The notes beneath the pieces are model-generated. The model had not been told where the DNA came from. It did no database searches and saw only the letters and a list, made by a program, of their open reading frames with translations. Of a DNA stretch of 64,000 bases, positions 11,809-23,715 are shown one piece after another. The DNA is from Pelecanus crispus (Eukaryota > Chordata > Aves > Pelecaniformes > Pelecanidae), in the NCBI RefSeq assembly GCF_030463565.1, contig NC_134676.1:932501-996500 (forward strand), written 5' to 3'. Positions within the stretch are counted from its first letter, which is position 1; each line of letters opens with the position of its first letter. The position numbers and the translations under genes were made by a program.

Positions 11809-14800
11809 TAAAGTACACAAATGAACTGTAAAATTTTTGACACTTCCCCCTCTATTGACACAGGGAATGTGTAACGGTGTGAATTCCTGATCTGGGCTTT
11901 TTCTTTTTGCTGACGCTGTTACATCTGCATTTTCATCCCGTGTTTTAGGGCTTCTCCTTTTTGCTGCCATAAATTTGCTGGCCTCCTCGGCGCTGGCTTG
12001 CGGTGCGAAGCCATAAACACATTTTAAACGAAGTCCTTTGGCTGGTGTGGGGCCGTGTCGACGGGACGTCCTTGCCCGGGGCCAGCGCTGCCCCGTCGGC
12101 TCTGCAGCGGCCAGGACAGCGGCCAGGTGGCCCAGGCACGTTGCCCCTCTTTTATTTCCAGTGACGAAGCGAGGAGCCAGGGCTAGCAGAGGAAGGATGT
12201 CATTTATCTCACGATAGTCAATGAAACCCTCATGAACGAATACGCTGCATCAAGGAAAAAACACCAGTGATGTCCCAGTCCAGGTGTGCCCCGAGGAAGC
12301 TGGGAAAGTGGATCAGGGTCTGCCCGGGAAAGCGAAAGCCAGGACCATGGCACCGACCCGTGCTGCAGAAGAGGACACGGTGCTGCTCCCTCCTCCCGCT
12401 GCGTGTTTAATCTCTCCTGGCACTCTCGCCGATGCCCGTCCGGGATCTGCGCCTCTGACAAACACGCACTTTGCCCCCCTGGCCTGCGCCCCTGAGCCCG
12501 GGTCCGGGGAGGCTCGGGTATGCGTCCGGTGCTCAGAACTTGGCCATGGGTGCCCAGTCTTATTTTAAACTACAGGCAACCTCTCGGGCTGCTCCTGCTC
12601 CGCTGTGCCTCGGCACGGTGGCAGCTCCGATGGGGTCTCTGCTTACCTCCGCATGGCTTCCCCCTGCCCCGATCTGCACGGCAAATAAACCAAAAGTATT
12701 TGTGCACCAAAAAAAGCAAGCCAACGTGCTCTGGCAGCTCCTTGTTACCAGAGTCTGCTTTTAAATAAGCATGTACTAGGGAGACCCGGATGCTCTGGTT
12801 CGATTTCCAGGATCCACAAGTAATGGTGTACAGTACATTGTTTGCTAGAAATTACCCAAAGCTCTGCTCTTCCGAGATCATGCTGCTGTACAGAAAAGAG
12901 ACCCTGTTGCGATCAATAGGTTTTCCATGGTCTCCGACTGTCCACTGGCCATTATTTTACTGGTTTTATTTTGCTTATGGTCCCAGCTGCATCAATATAA
13001 GCATTCCAACTGTTTCTGGTTTAATTGTAGCAGCAGTGATCAGGGCGGGTTTTTTTGTTAAGCTCTAACCCTTTCCCTGGCAAGATTGCAGGCTCTTCAC
13101 CTGGAAAGAAGGAGGCAGTGGAAGACAGAGAGGGAGAAATGCGCTCCCTGAGCTTTGTCCTGACTCACAGCGGTTCCTTGTTTCTGGAAGCACCAGCCTC
13201 CTCCTGCCACGGCGGCTCCGCGCAGCCCGGGGCTCCCGCTTGCCGTGCCTGGTGTGATTCCTCACTGCTACCAAGGACGCATGGGAATGAATGAGCCAGG
13301 TATATTTGGAAAAGATGATGCCCATGCAATACCGCTTCAAAACGGTCCAGCTGTTATGTGGGCAAAAATGCACAGCGGTGCAAAAGAACAGATAATTTGC
13401 ACCATAATCTCAATTTTGGGCAGTTCCTACATATGCTTGCTTCCCAAGGATGTATGAAATGACTCAGATTAAATGAGAGTCAAACCAGTCAATCCTATGC
13501 ACCATAAATCGGGAGATAACTCAATGTGAATATTACTATTGAGCTTTTATACTACAATGCCGTATTGAAGTTTGTAGATTGTTCATTTATGAAAAGTCTT
13601 TGAATTTCACTCATTAATCCTACGTCATGCCCAATAGTTTGTGCCTGTGTTGCAGGGCTGTGGGGAAGGGCATCCAGCCTGGCAGAAGAAACCAAAGCTA
13701 CCGCTGCCTTGGGTAGTTTGCCCCCATGGCTTTAATTTTTTGCTTGGGCCCCTCTTTCCTTGTGGAGCTGACCTCAGGTTAAAGATGTCTTGTTATTCCA
13801 TTGTTTTTTCCTGCAGAAGTTCCCAGGTTCTGTAATCGGGGCACCTTCCACTCTTTTCTCGACAAGCTCAACATGTCAGGCTCTTTTAGCTGGTTTCTGT
13901 GCAGCATATTTTTGGCTTGCAAGTAATTTTTATGGCTATTTTCTGTTCCCTCCCCAATTTCTCAACATCCTTTTGGGAGGCGAGTACCACAACAGGCAGT
14001 AGCACTGCAATATCTGTCTGTAAGTGCCACATGCTGAGATAGGAGCAGCTCGCCTCCTTCTCACCCACCGTGTTCACATTTAGCTAGGGCTTCCATTAGC
14101 CCACTTTTCCACAGCAGCTTTTTGGGTATCATGTTCCATTATTTATTTGAGGATAAACACCTAAAAGCTAGATGTTTTTCAGAGCCGTTGCTCCCCAGAG
14201 TAGCCTCCTCTGTGGTACCCTCCTAGTCACGTCCTTTGCACCAGACGATGTGGAAACGCGCTGGTCCGAGTGACCGCGCCGTAGCAGGAGATCCATGCTT
14301 TTACATGGCTGCTCGTCCCCAGGGCTGCGCCTGGCACCCCATGCGCCTGCTGGAGCCCTCGCTGCGGCACATCATAAACGTTTAAGGGCATGTAATGCTT
14401 ACTGTTTCCCTTCCAGCTCCTCGACTCTCTCCCTGCTTTTCTTCTTGGTCTGGGTGCCGCTGGGTGGGCAGAGCCCGCTGCCCCGATGGTCACCATCTCG
14501 CCCGTGGGCTGGTCGCCTCTTTTCATTTCTTACCTTCTCTCTAACCATCAGATGGCTGACGGTGAGGATCAATGTGCCTGAAGGAAATTTTATTTACTTT
14601 TTCTCCTGCGCGGGGAGACACTGTAGCCAATATCCCCAGCAATAAATTTAATTCAGGTGCTTGCGAGGATTAACAGTGCTCCTGAGAGGAGCGGCTCACA
14701 CTGTGAGTGCTCAAAGGGCTTCTTTTAACTTTCTCCATTTGGCAGCGCCTTGCATCGTGGCATTTTACATCCCAGAGTGCTGGAACCCAGCGTGACACGG

Positions 14801-17800
14801 AGCGACGCGGCCGAGGAGCGTGCGGGAGCACACAAAACCCTTAATAAAAGACCGCTTCCAGGAGCTGGCAGCGGTTCAGCCCTCTCTGTCATCTGCCAGC
14901 CCCCTCTGCCTCCGCTCAAAGCCAGACCCTCTCCCAGCCCCAGAAACTCCTTTCCTGTGCCCCACGGCCCCGGTCTCATGGTCGGGTTTGGCTGGGGAGC
15001 GCAGCCCGGCTGGGTGGCTGCGGTACCCAGGGATGCTCGGCTCTCCCCAGTCCGCAGCCCAGGCACTGCTTGGCCAGCTCGGGCTCCGTTTCCTGATTTT
15101 AGTCCTGTGCCCCATCTCCCTCCTAATCTCCTCTCTCTAAGAGCTTACATGGATTAGCAGGACCCTTCGTATTAGCTGCAAACCTCCTTGATGCCCGAAT
15201 GACTCCGCTAATGGGATTGAACCCACCTTTTGCAGGCTGCTGCACACCTGTTGAGGCAGGCTGACGGACGTGCTGCCTGTGCCCGTGGGGCTGGCGGCGT
15301 GGGGACCCGGCTCTGCCCGGGCTGCGGGGGCCGTGGGGTGCCCGCCGTGCCGCAGCTCGCCCTTCTCCCCAGCCGCATCCTGCAGCCGTGCCGCGCCGCG
15401 CCGCGCCGCGCCGATATCCCGCCTTTTACTTCTTCGCCCCTAGATTTATTATTCTACAGTGATTGTGTTGAATTGCATTTGAAATCAATTAGCACAGGTA
15501 CTCAAAGATGAATGTTCATGCTCTGAAAAAAGGTGATGAAAACATACCATTTAAATAGAAATCAATTTCCCTTTCATGTATTTCTTCCTAGCTGCTGCCT
15601 GAAATTAATAGTTTTTAGATATTTGTGCACGAAGAGGAGACTCTCCCCTCGTAAAGCACTTCCCTCTCCTCCTCCTGCCTCCTCGGGCTCAGCGGGCGCA
15701 GCCCACCGCCGCAGCCTTTCATATCGCACACAGCAAACGAGGCTGTTTTGTTTGCCTGAGCAAGAACAGCTAGGTCAGGAGCGGCTGTAATTGCCTCCTC
15801 CCTCCTCATATTTTAGTGACATCATTAGCCATTTCTCCATGGGAAACTATTTAATTCTAGCAATAATAAACACAGGAACCGCAGCAAATGAACCCCAGGC
15901 AGCTACAGTACTTGCCATTACCCGGTGGGCTTGATCTTTATCATAAACCTTGATGTACCAATTAGACTAACAATGAGCAGAGAGCCAAAAAGGAGAACAA
16001 GAGAGGGATTAAGCAGTCGTCCCTCCGGATCTCGGGGGCAACGCCAACCTTCCCAGGCACGGCAGGCAGGAGTGGGACTGCATTACTGAGCCGGCGGGAG
16101 CCTCCCCAGACATCCACCATCGTCCAGGCACCCCGAAAGTGAGCTGCAGAGGTTTGGGGCTGGGATCCCACCTTGGGTCTAGCTCTGATGATAACTGGTG
16201 CCACTCAGGCCACTTCGGTGCCCAAAGCTTGTGGCAAAAGCGAGGAAAAACCAAAAAAACCAAAAGCGCCTGTTTCTTTCAGGCACGTTTCTGAGTGTAA
16301 GGACTGGGGGACAGCCAGCCAAGCCGACAGTACCCTGTCTGTTCCTGGGAGGCTCACTTTTTGGGGAGCAGGGGGTCCGGGTGTGCAGCAGGGGCAGCCC
16401 CGGAGCCTGCCCAAAGCCGGGCTGAACCCATGGCGGGGCTGCGCCGGCTCCAGCGCCCGCTCCTGCCTGTGCAGCCTGGGCTTGGGGTTTGACGCCTCCT
16501 CCCCCTCTCAGTTACGGTGGTAGGGTGCTCCTGTATCTGCCTTATGATCATATACCTAGATCATCCCACTAAAATGGCATGGCTTTTACCAAAGCCCAAA
16601 GCCCAAATAGCACAAGAGCCAGATAAAAAGAAAAGAGCTATGGTGTGCTCAACTTTCCTTGAAAACTGTGGCAAAAGGATTCTCTCCCCATGCCTCAGGG
16701 AACCCTTGAAGAATGAGTTTTCGCTGGGCTAAAGTACCTCTCTCACATCTCTCATTTATTATTTTACTGTTTGCATGAGCATTCAAATCAGTCGCTAAAT
16801 AAACAACTGACGAACCCAGCCCATGTCTCAGAGTTTTATTGCTTCAGCTCAAACCATTCCCACCAGCTGACTTGCCTCAAAGCCGCGAAGCTGGCAGCAT
16901 GCAATGGCTGTTTGCCTTGCCTGACAGCAGCCCAGGGCACAAGCATCCTCCGTGTGCTGAGACGCTCCACCTCGGGACCAGATTCCCAGATTTTGGATGG
17001 GAGGCGCAGTGCACGTGGTCAGGTGGATTTTGGGACCCTGGAGGAGGCAGAAGAGAGGGGCCAGGGATGGCTCCGGCACAGTCACGGCTCAGGGAGCTTT
17101 TCCGGCAAATCCCCGTACAAACCCTGGGCAGGAAGGCCTTTCCCGAGGACCTGTCCCCTCATCCCAAGCTCTTCATGACAAGGGTCCTTCTAAACTGCTT
17201 GTCCACCGGAGGACCAACATTTTAATGCTGTAATCATTTCATTTATTATCTTCTTTAGTCTACAGAATCTAATCCCCAAATTCAAGCAAGCATCTGTCCT
17301 CTTCATTTACCACAGAGGCATCAAATTATTGCTCAGCCCCTCTGTTCTCTCCTGATCCCTTCGATCTAGTTTTCTACCAGTGTTGTTATTAATCTCCTCC
17401 AATCATTTTTCTTTACCATCTGTTTTACAGCAGGAGTCCTGTGCTTAGACTGGTTCGGGCGAAGGACCGTGAACCCCGGGACTCCCCGGCTCTAATCCTG
17501 ACTGTGCCAACAAGGCACTCGGGGATGCCGAGCGAGCTGGTCCCTTGACCCTCTTGTCACCCAGATGGAGCCAGCCTGGAAGTAGGACAGCACGAAAATT
17601 GAGGTGCTGCATTGCTGCTAATGAAGTGCAGGGAAGATTTATGTTAATTTTCTGGGAAATGGGGGGAATTTTTGTAACGGTGAGGATGGCTAAGCACCAG
17701 TGCAGGTCTCCTGCAGAGGCTGTGGGATCCCATAGCTGGAGGTCTGGAGCCTGCCACCAGCACGAGGTCTGATCGAGGATCCCAGCATCTGGAAACAAGT

Positions 17801-20639
17801 GGTGTGAGATGATGCATCTCCTCCTGGTTTGAGCTCTCCCCCATGGTTTTGTTTGAGGACCCCAGTTCTTACTGTGGAAGAGATGGAGAAGAGTTGTTGC
17901 CCACCCACCGTCTTTTGTGATGCTCAGGACCTCATGAACCCACAAGCTAACGGTGATGAGCAGCACACAGGCCACGACCATTGTATCTAGGCACTTAAGC
18001 TATATATATAATTTTATGAAAATAAGTATATTGATACCTTTGCATCCACCCGATGTGATCGGTTGGGCGCTGTAGCTGCCGATGCGCCGTGGTGGGGTGG
18101 GCACAGTCGTGCTGTGGCTCGTGGGCAGCGATGGGCGAACACCATGGTCACAGCTGGCTGCGGGACCCCAGACCTCGCCTGCACTCGGGGAGGTCGTGCT
18201 GCCTCCCCCACTTCCAGGCCACTGTTTTGGGGCAGGGGCACACCCCTGTTGTGTCAGGACCTCCATCCTCCAGGCTGGCAGCGTGAAGGGTTCAGGAGCG
18301 GTAAATGCACTGGAGAGACATTGCAGTTGATGCCCTTGTTTAAATCTGTGTCATTTTTTGACTATGCATACCTTTAAGAGAAAACAGGTCTTCAGCTCAG
18401 GCCCCTGGTTGCGCAGGTCAGGAATAAAAATTGTTCACGGTTCTCCTTTTGTTTCTGGTCTTCAGGTATTGATCATCTCCATTTTCCCCACTCTCGGCTT
18501 TATTCCTGCCACTGCGTATTTTTGGTTTATGCTTCTTGCCAGCAGCTCCGTCTGAAGCTTTTCTCAGGCTCCTGATTTGCCTCCCACCGTCGCTGCAGCA
18601 CCTAATAGCCCTTTCCAGGTCCTCCTTGCCGGCTCCCCGTGCAGCCCTGGCCCCGGCCGCTCGGGTTCGGTCCCCAGCCCGTGCCGATGAGCCGCTAGCA
18701 GAGCGCGTTTGTGCTGCCGGTGCCTCGCGTTTGTAATTGTGGCACAGCATATGTTCAAATAGCCTTTCATATTTTAATCCAGATATGTAATTCATCTTCT
18801 AACTAACTCCTCCATATTGCTATTATAGATCTGTATTCCGTTTTTATTTTTAGATATAGATATTTGCAAAAAGTATAGATTTTTACCTTAGCTTTCACAT
18901 GGACTGGTAATCACTAGTGGATTTGGGTAGGACTGCAAAACTGAGTTATTAAACCTTTCTATACCCATGGTACCATGTTAAAGGATGATTTTGGGTAATC
19001 GCCTGGGTTATGTTTGTTTATAAATGGCAAACTGGTACCCAAATCTCTGTTTGCCCTCCATCTCTTGTGCTGAAGGTGTGCTTGATGCATTTGGTTTCCC
19101 ATGACTGTAATCTCCTTTTTGATTTCCTAATTTTTCCTTCTCTGTGTTATTTGTTACCACCTTCAGCCGAGCACAGACTGGTAGAGTCAGAAATCAATTC
19201 AGCACTGGAGTTTCAGTCTCAGAAGAGCTATATGGGAAGGGCCTGCCACCTTCCCAGGATAGCCTGTGACAGAAGATAAATCGTCGCAGATTTTTTGCCA
19301 ACGTGCATATTTCAAACTCATAATCAGTCCACTATCACCCTTAGGTTTCCTTCAGCACCGGGCGATCTCCTTCCAGCTCCCTGTGATTTATGTTGCCAGG
19401 TACTGACACCAATTGTACATTTCTAATCTTCTCTTGTATAATTTCTCTTTGCTGCATTTCCTTAATTTCCCTCCGAACTTCCTTTTCCTTCCTCACTCCT
19501 CCTTCCAGCTTGCCTTTGGGCTTCCTTGCCCTCCGTTGCCTCCTTCTCTCAATTTACGGTGCGAGCACGGTTTATGAAAGCCCTCGAGCCCCGGTGATGC
19601 TGGGGTTTTGGGGGCGGCGTGTTCCCCAGGCTGGAGCGGAGGCGGGAGCAGCCCCTCGCCAGGCTGGAGCCGGGCATGTTGCTTGACAAAGACCCGCAGC
19701 GAAGGATGTGCAGAATCACTCATTTGGGGCGTTTACACCAGCACATCTCTTCCCTGCGTGTAAATGACTCCCGGACCTTGGCGTCGGGATTTGTCACCTC
19801 TGATGTCAGTATTTCCCAACGAGAAAAGCGATGGAGACATCCCGCTTGTCCGGCGTGCAGAGAACCTGGGCCAAAGCAACCCCCCAGTCCCAGCACTGCA
19901 GGGACGCTGCTGAGCCCGCGGCCGGGTTCTGCACGTCAGCTCTGGGGTCCTGGATCAGGGAGGACGTGCTTGATGCAAATTAAAAAGTTTGGGCTGGCGA
20001 TAAGAGGGAGGGGAAACAACGTTATGGCCCTTTTCTGACCGGCCGCAATGAACGGTTTGACAGCGTCCTGCTGTGATGGAGGTGTGCATCCCGGGGGGAA
20101 ATGGGGATTGTTTGGGGAAGAGCAGGCGGGTTTTGAAAATCGGGGCGCACAGCAGCCCGCAGGCTCATCCTGCTTTCTCCATGGTGAGCTGCTTTGGCCT
20201 CGGCGGTTGCGGCGAACGTGGGGAGATCCATGCTGGCTGCAGATGGCTCGAGCGTCCTCCCCCCCGTGCCGACTGGGCTGCTTGGTTTTATCAAGATGAG
20301 TTTCTTTCCCTCCGTGTTCATCCAGTGGAAACCCTCAAAGCATGGAGGCAAAATTGGTTTTCCAAGGTTGACCAGCGATAGCATGGTAATTAAATCATTA
20401 GGCTGGCAGACGTGGGGCAGCAGCTTTAATCTGTAGCTCTGCCTCAGACCTCCTGTGTGACACTGGCCAAAGCATGTCATCTTTCTCTAGTCCTAATTTA
20501 TCTATAAAATGGTGCCAGCCATTCCCTGGGCCGTGTCCCAGTAACGGTACCCGCTCCAGCGTGGAGCTCGTCTTTCGACGCTACTTTTTGTCACACCCTG
20601 ACCTAGCCTAGGATTTCCAAACCAGTGACAAACCAAGAA
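11809..20639. other. Intergenic; no gene seen
   Basis: Contains only short chance ORFs. AT-rich blocks at 12.78-13.08, 13.28-13.64, 17.22-17.42 and 18.73-19.18 kb alternate with GC-rich blocks. A short CGCGC pentamer run (GCCGC-type, about 15391-15412) is present. A near-repetitive AAAGCCCAAAGCCCAAAT lies at 16594. No transposon recognised. Confidence 0.68.
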
Positions 20640-20785
20640 GAGCGTGGCAGCGATGAAGAGCGTGGCAGCGATGCTGCTGCTCAGGGGCACGGGGAGTGGG
20701 AGGGCTGGTGCTGGAGGAGCCGGGACCTGGGCTGGGAGCTGGGCTGGCCGGCTCTGCCCGGAGGGGTTCGCTGCCGGTGCTGCGA

Positions 20786-20872
20786 GGGCAGGGGCAGGGC
20801 AGGGCAGGGCAGGGCAGGGGAAGGGCAGGGCAGGCAGGGCAGGCAGGGCATGCAGGGCATGCAGGGCAGCTC
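20786..20872. repeat. G-rich CAGGG-type short tandem array
   Basis: About 87 bp of GGGCA/CAGGG pentamers passing into CAGGCAGGG nonamers and GCATGCAGG units. The run at 20786-20830 has more than four GGG tracts separated by short CA spacers, so it fits the canonical G-quadruplex pattern. The nonamer part is the same motif as the long array at 22739-23715. An imperfect 18-bp duplication (agcgtggcagcgatg, 20640-20670) lies just upstream. Confidence 0.9.
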
Positions 20873-22738
20873 ACTGTGCTCTGCTTCCATCACTGCAGAG
20901 ATGGCCAGAGCTGCCCGAGCCAGCACCCCTCTGTCCCCTCACCCCCATATCCCCAGCTGATTTTGCATATCTAGACTATTGTGGCTGGGGTTTTTTTAGC
21001 TCCTTTTCCCTCTCCATCACCTCCTGGCTCCAGCTGCGGACGGACGAGGGGTGGAGGTGCCCGGGCAGCTGCAGCACGGGCTGCCCTGCACCGTCCCGGG
21101 GCAAGCAGCAGCCCTGCGAGGGGGGATGCCCCGCTCAGGGCCCGCAGCTGCTGCCCGCTGCTTTTGGAAAGAGGAGGAGTTGGATAACTCACGCCGGGCT
21201 GAGAAAAGCACCCGAAGCCGCTGTTGCTCTGAGGGGACGAGCAAGCTGAAGTCCTACCGAGCAGGTTTGGGTGCAGGAGAGGTGTCCATCCCTGGCGTCC
21301 GCGCAGGCAGAGCCTTCCTGCAGCTCTGCAGCTGCCCCGGCTGGGCTGGGAGGGCTGAGGGGAGAGGGGAAAAAAATCACAACAGTTAACTTTAAGAAAT
21401 CACTGGAACATCTTCTTCATAATTAATAAATGAAAAATGTTACTGCAGCTAATCAATAAAGTTGTTAGAGGGAATTGATCGGAGGGGGAACTCTTTTTGT
21501 GGGTACAATTTTTCACCTATTCAGAACAAAAGGCTCCCCGGGGTGCCATCAAACAGATCAGTGCTTGGGAGCCTGACCCAAACGGCAAAAAAAATAGAAA
21601 GACAATTAATTAAAACCTGAGAGAGAGACATCCCCCGAGAGCCGCAGGAGGGGACGGAGCCAGGCGTGGCGGCCGCGCACGTGCCGCTCTCGAGGGCAGC
21701 CCGGGGTACGTTCCGGGTGGTCCCGAGGCGAGACGAGGCACCTTGCTGCTGCAGCTGGGCTGAGGGGGTGCAGGACCTGGGGCGGGGAAGGTGAAAGTCC
21801 TCCTGGAAAGGACCGTGCACACTCTGGTGCCATCAGCCAGCTGAGCCCTCACCAAGCACGGCAACGTCCCCGGAAGCCGCGCACCGGGACGGTTTCCCAA
21901 CGGGAGCGTGCACATTGCACGGCCTGTCTGCCCTGCTCCTGCTCGGCTGCGTCGGCTTTTCCACAACAGTCCTGACCGCCTGGGCAGGAAATAACCCCTC
22001 TTGCAGGGAGTTTATAGGGTGATAATGAGCATCAAAAAAAATCTTGGGACTGACACTTGACGTTCAAGTATTCGCCTTGGGAGATGTAATTTAAAGATCT
22101 AGTTAAGCTGTGTTTGTTTTGTTTTTTAAAGTGGTTTGATTGTTTTTCCTCTTGGAAAAATTGCGTTTGGGCCATGACAAAATGCAAATCTATTTTCAGG
22201 CCAGCATTTTAAGCCTCATTTTTGGTCTTGCTGAAAGCAGATGCTCCTTGAGTGCAGCAGGCACAGGAATAGCTCCTCTTCACACGCGCGCTTTCCTCCC
22301 TCCGGCTCACCTAACACCGCCGCGGGTCTTGAGCCTGTGAAGGGCTGAGGCTACGCTGGGGCTGCTCACACCTACAAAGCAAAGTCTGTGCATGAACGTC
22401 TGCAAGCCCAGGGCCTTTTCCATCCTTTCCAATATCTCTACTAATTTTTTGCGTGGTTTTGATTTTCCATTGTTTTAATATGCGTGATGACGAAGGACTA
22501 GAAGGAAGGCGAAGAATTAAAACAAGTGCTCGCTTTAAGCTTTAAGAGGACACCTGGATTTTGCAATGAGCTGCGTAACTGAGCTGCGGGAGTCTCCTCC
22601 GGCCCCGCTGTTTTGCAGGGGGATGCAGTGCTGGCCCCTGCGCCGGGGCTCTCCTGCATGCCTCCTCCCAGGCTGCTCCTCGGGATCCTCGCTTGGCCCA
22701 CACTCCTCTGGTTCAAGCCACCTGCCAGACAGCCCCAG
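20873..22738. other. Intergenic between two CAGGG-type arrays
   Basis: GC-rich at 21.02-21.36 and 21.63-21.95 kb. Two AT-rich segments, 21375-21480 (ATTAATAAATG and CTAATCAATAAAG motifs) and 22.00-22.22 kb, could be conserved elements. No gene. Confidence 0.68.
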
Positions 22739-23715
22739 CAGGCAGGGCAGGCACTGCAGGCAGGGCAGGCAGGGCAGGCACTGCAGGCACTGCAGCCAGG
22801 GCAGGCATTGCAGGCAGGGCAGGCATTGCAGGCACTGCAGGCAGGGCAGGCATTGCAGGCAGGGCAGGCACTGCAGGCAGGGCAGGCAGGGCAGGCATTG
22901 CAGGCAGGGCAGGCACTGCAGGCAGGGCAGGCAGGGCAGGCACTGCAGGCACTGCAGCCAGGGCAGGCATTGCAGGCAGGGCAGGCATTGCAGGCACTGC
23001 AGGCAGGGCAGGCATTGCAGGCAGGGCAGGCACTGCAGGCAGGGCAGGCAGGGCAGGCACTGCAGGCATTGCAGGCAGGGCAGGCAGGGCAGGCACTGCA
23101 GGCAGGGCAGGCATTGCAGGCAGGGCAGGCACTGCAGGCAGGGCAGGCAGGGCAGGCGTTGCAGGCAGGGCAGGCAGGGCAGGCATTGCAGGCAGGGCAG
23201 GCAGGGCAGGCGTTGCAGGCAGGGCAGGCAGGGCAGGCATTGCAGGCATTGCAGGCACTGCAGGCAGGGCAGGCAGGGCAGGCACTGCAGGCAGGGCAGG
23301 CACTGCAGGCAGGGCAGGCACTGCAGGCATTGCAGGCAGGGCAGGGCAGGCACTGCAGCCAGGGCAGGCAGGGCAGGCACTGCAGGCAGGGCAGGCAGGG
23401 CAGGCATTGCAGGCAGGGCAGGCAGGGCAGGCGTTGCAGGCAGGGCAGGCGTTGCAGGCATTGCAGGCAGGGCAGGCATTGCAGGCAGGGCAGGCACTGC
23501 AGGCATTGCAGGCAGGGCAGGCAGGGCAGGCACTGCAGGCAGGGCAGGCGTTGCAGGCATTGCAGGCAGGGCAGGCATTGCAGGCAGGGCAGGCACTGCA
23601 GGCATTGCAGGCAGGGCAGGCAGGGCAGGCACTGCAGGCAGGGCAGGCATTGCAGGCAGGGCAGGCAGGGCAGGCGTTGCAGGCGTTGCAGGCAGGGCAG
23701 GCACTGCAGGCAGGG
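22739..23715. repeat. 9-bp minisatellite, 108 units, with nested higher-order repeats
   Basis: An array of 108 nine-base units plus one 5-nt partial unit (CAGGG at 23342-23346). Unit types on the plus strand are CAGGCAGGG, CAGGCACTG, CAGGCATTG, CAGGCGTTG and rarely CAGCCAGGG. The order is not random. The first 18 units (22739-22900, 162 bp) are repeated at 22901-23062, with 17 of 18 unit types the same. An 11-unit block (23446-23544, 99 bp) is repeated at 23545-23643. Because the unit is a multiple of three and has no stop in most frames, ORFs of about 370-410 codons cross the array on both strands. They encode low-complexity peptides and are not genes. A shorter, related G-rich array lies 2 kb to the left. 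Confidence 0.97.

Noticed and set aside
12780..12820. tRNA-like GGTTCGATTTCC motif
   Set aside because: The motif resembles a T-loop, but no cloverleaf with acceptor and anticodon stems can be formed around it.
22739..23715. CRISPR-like array
   Set aside because: There are no spacers. Units are contiguous 9-mers, and the DNA is vertebrate.
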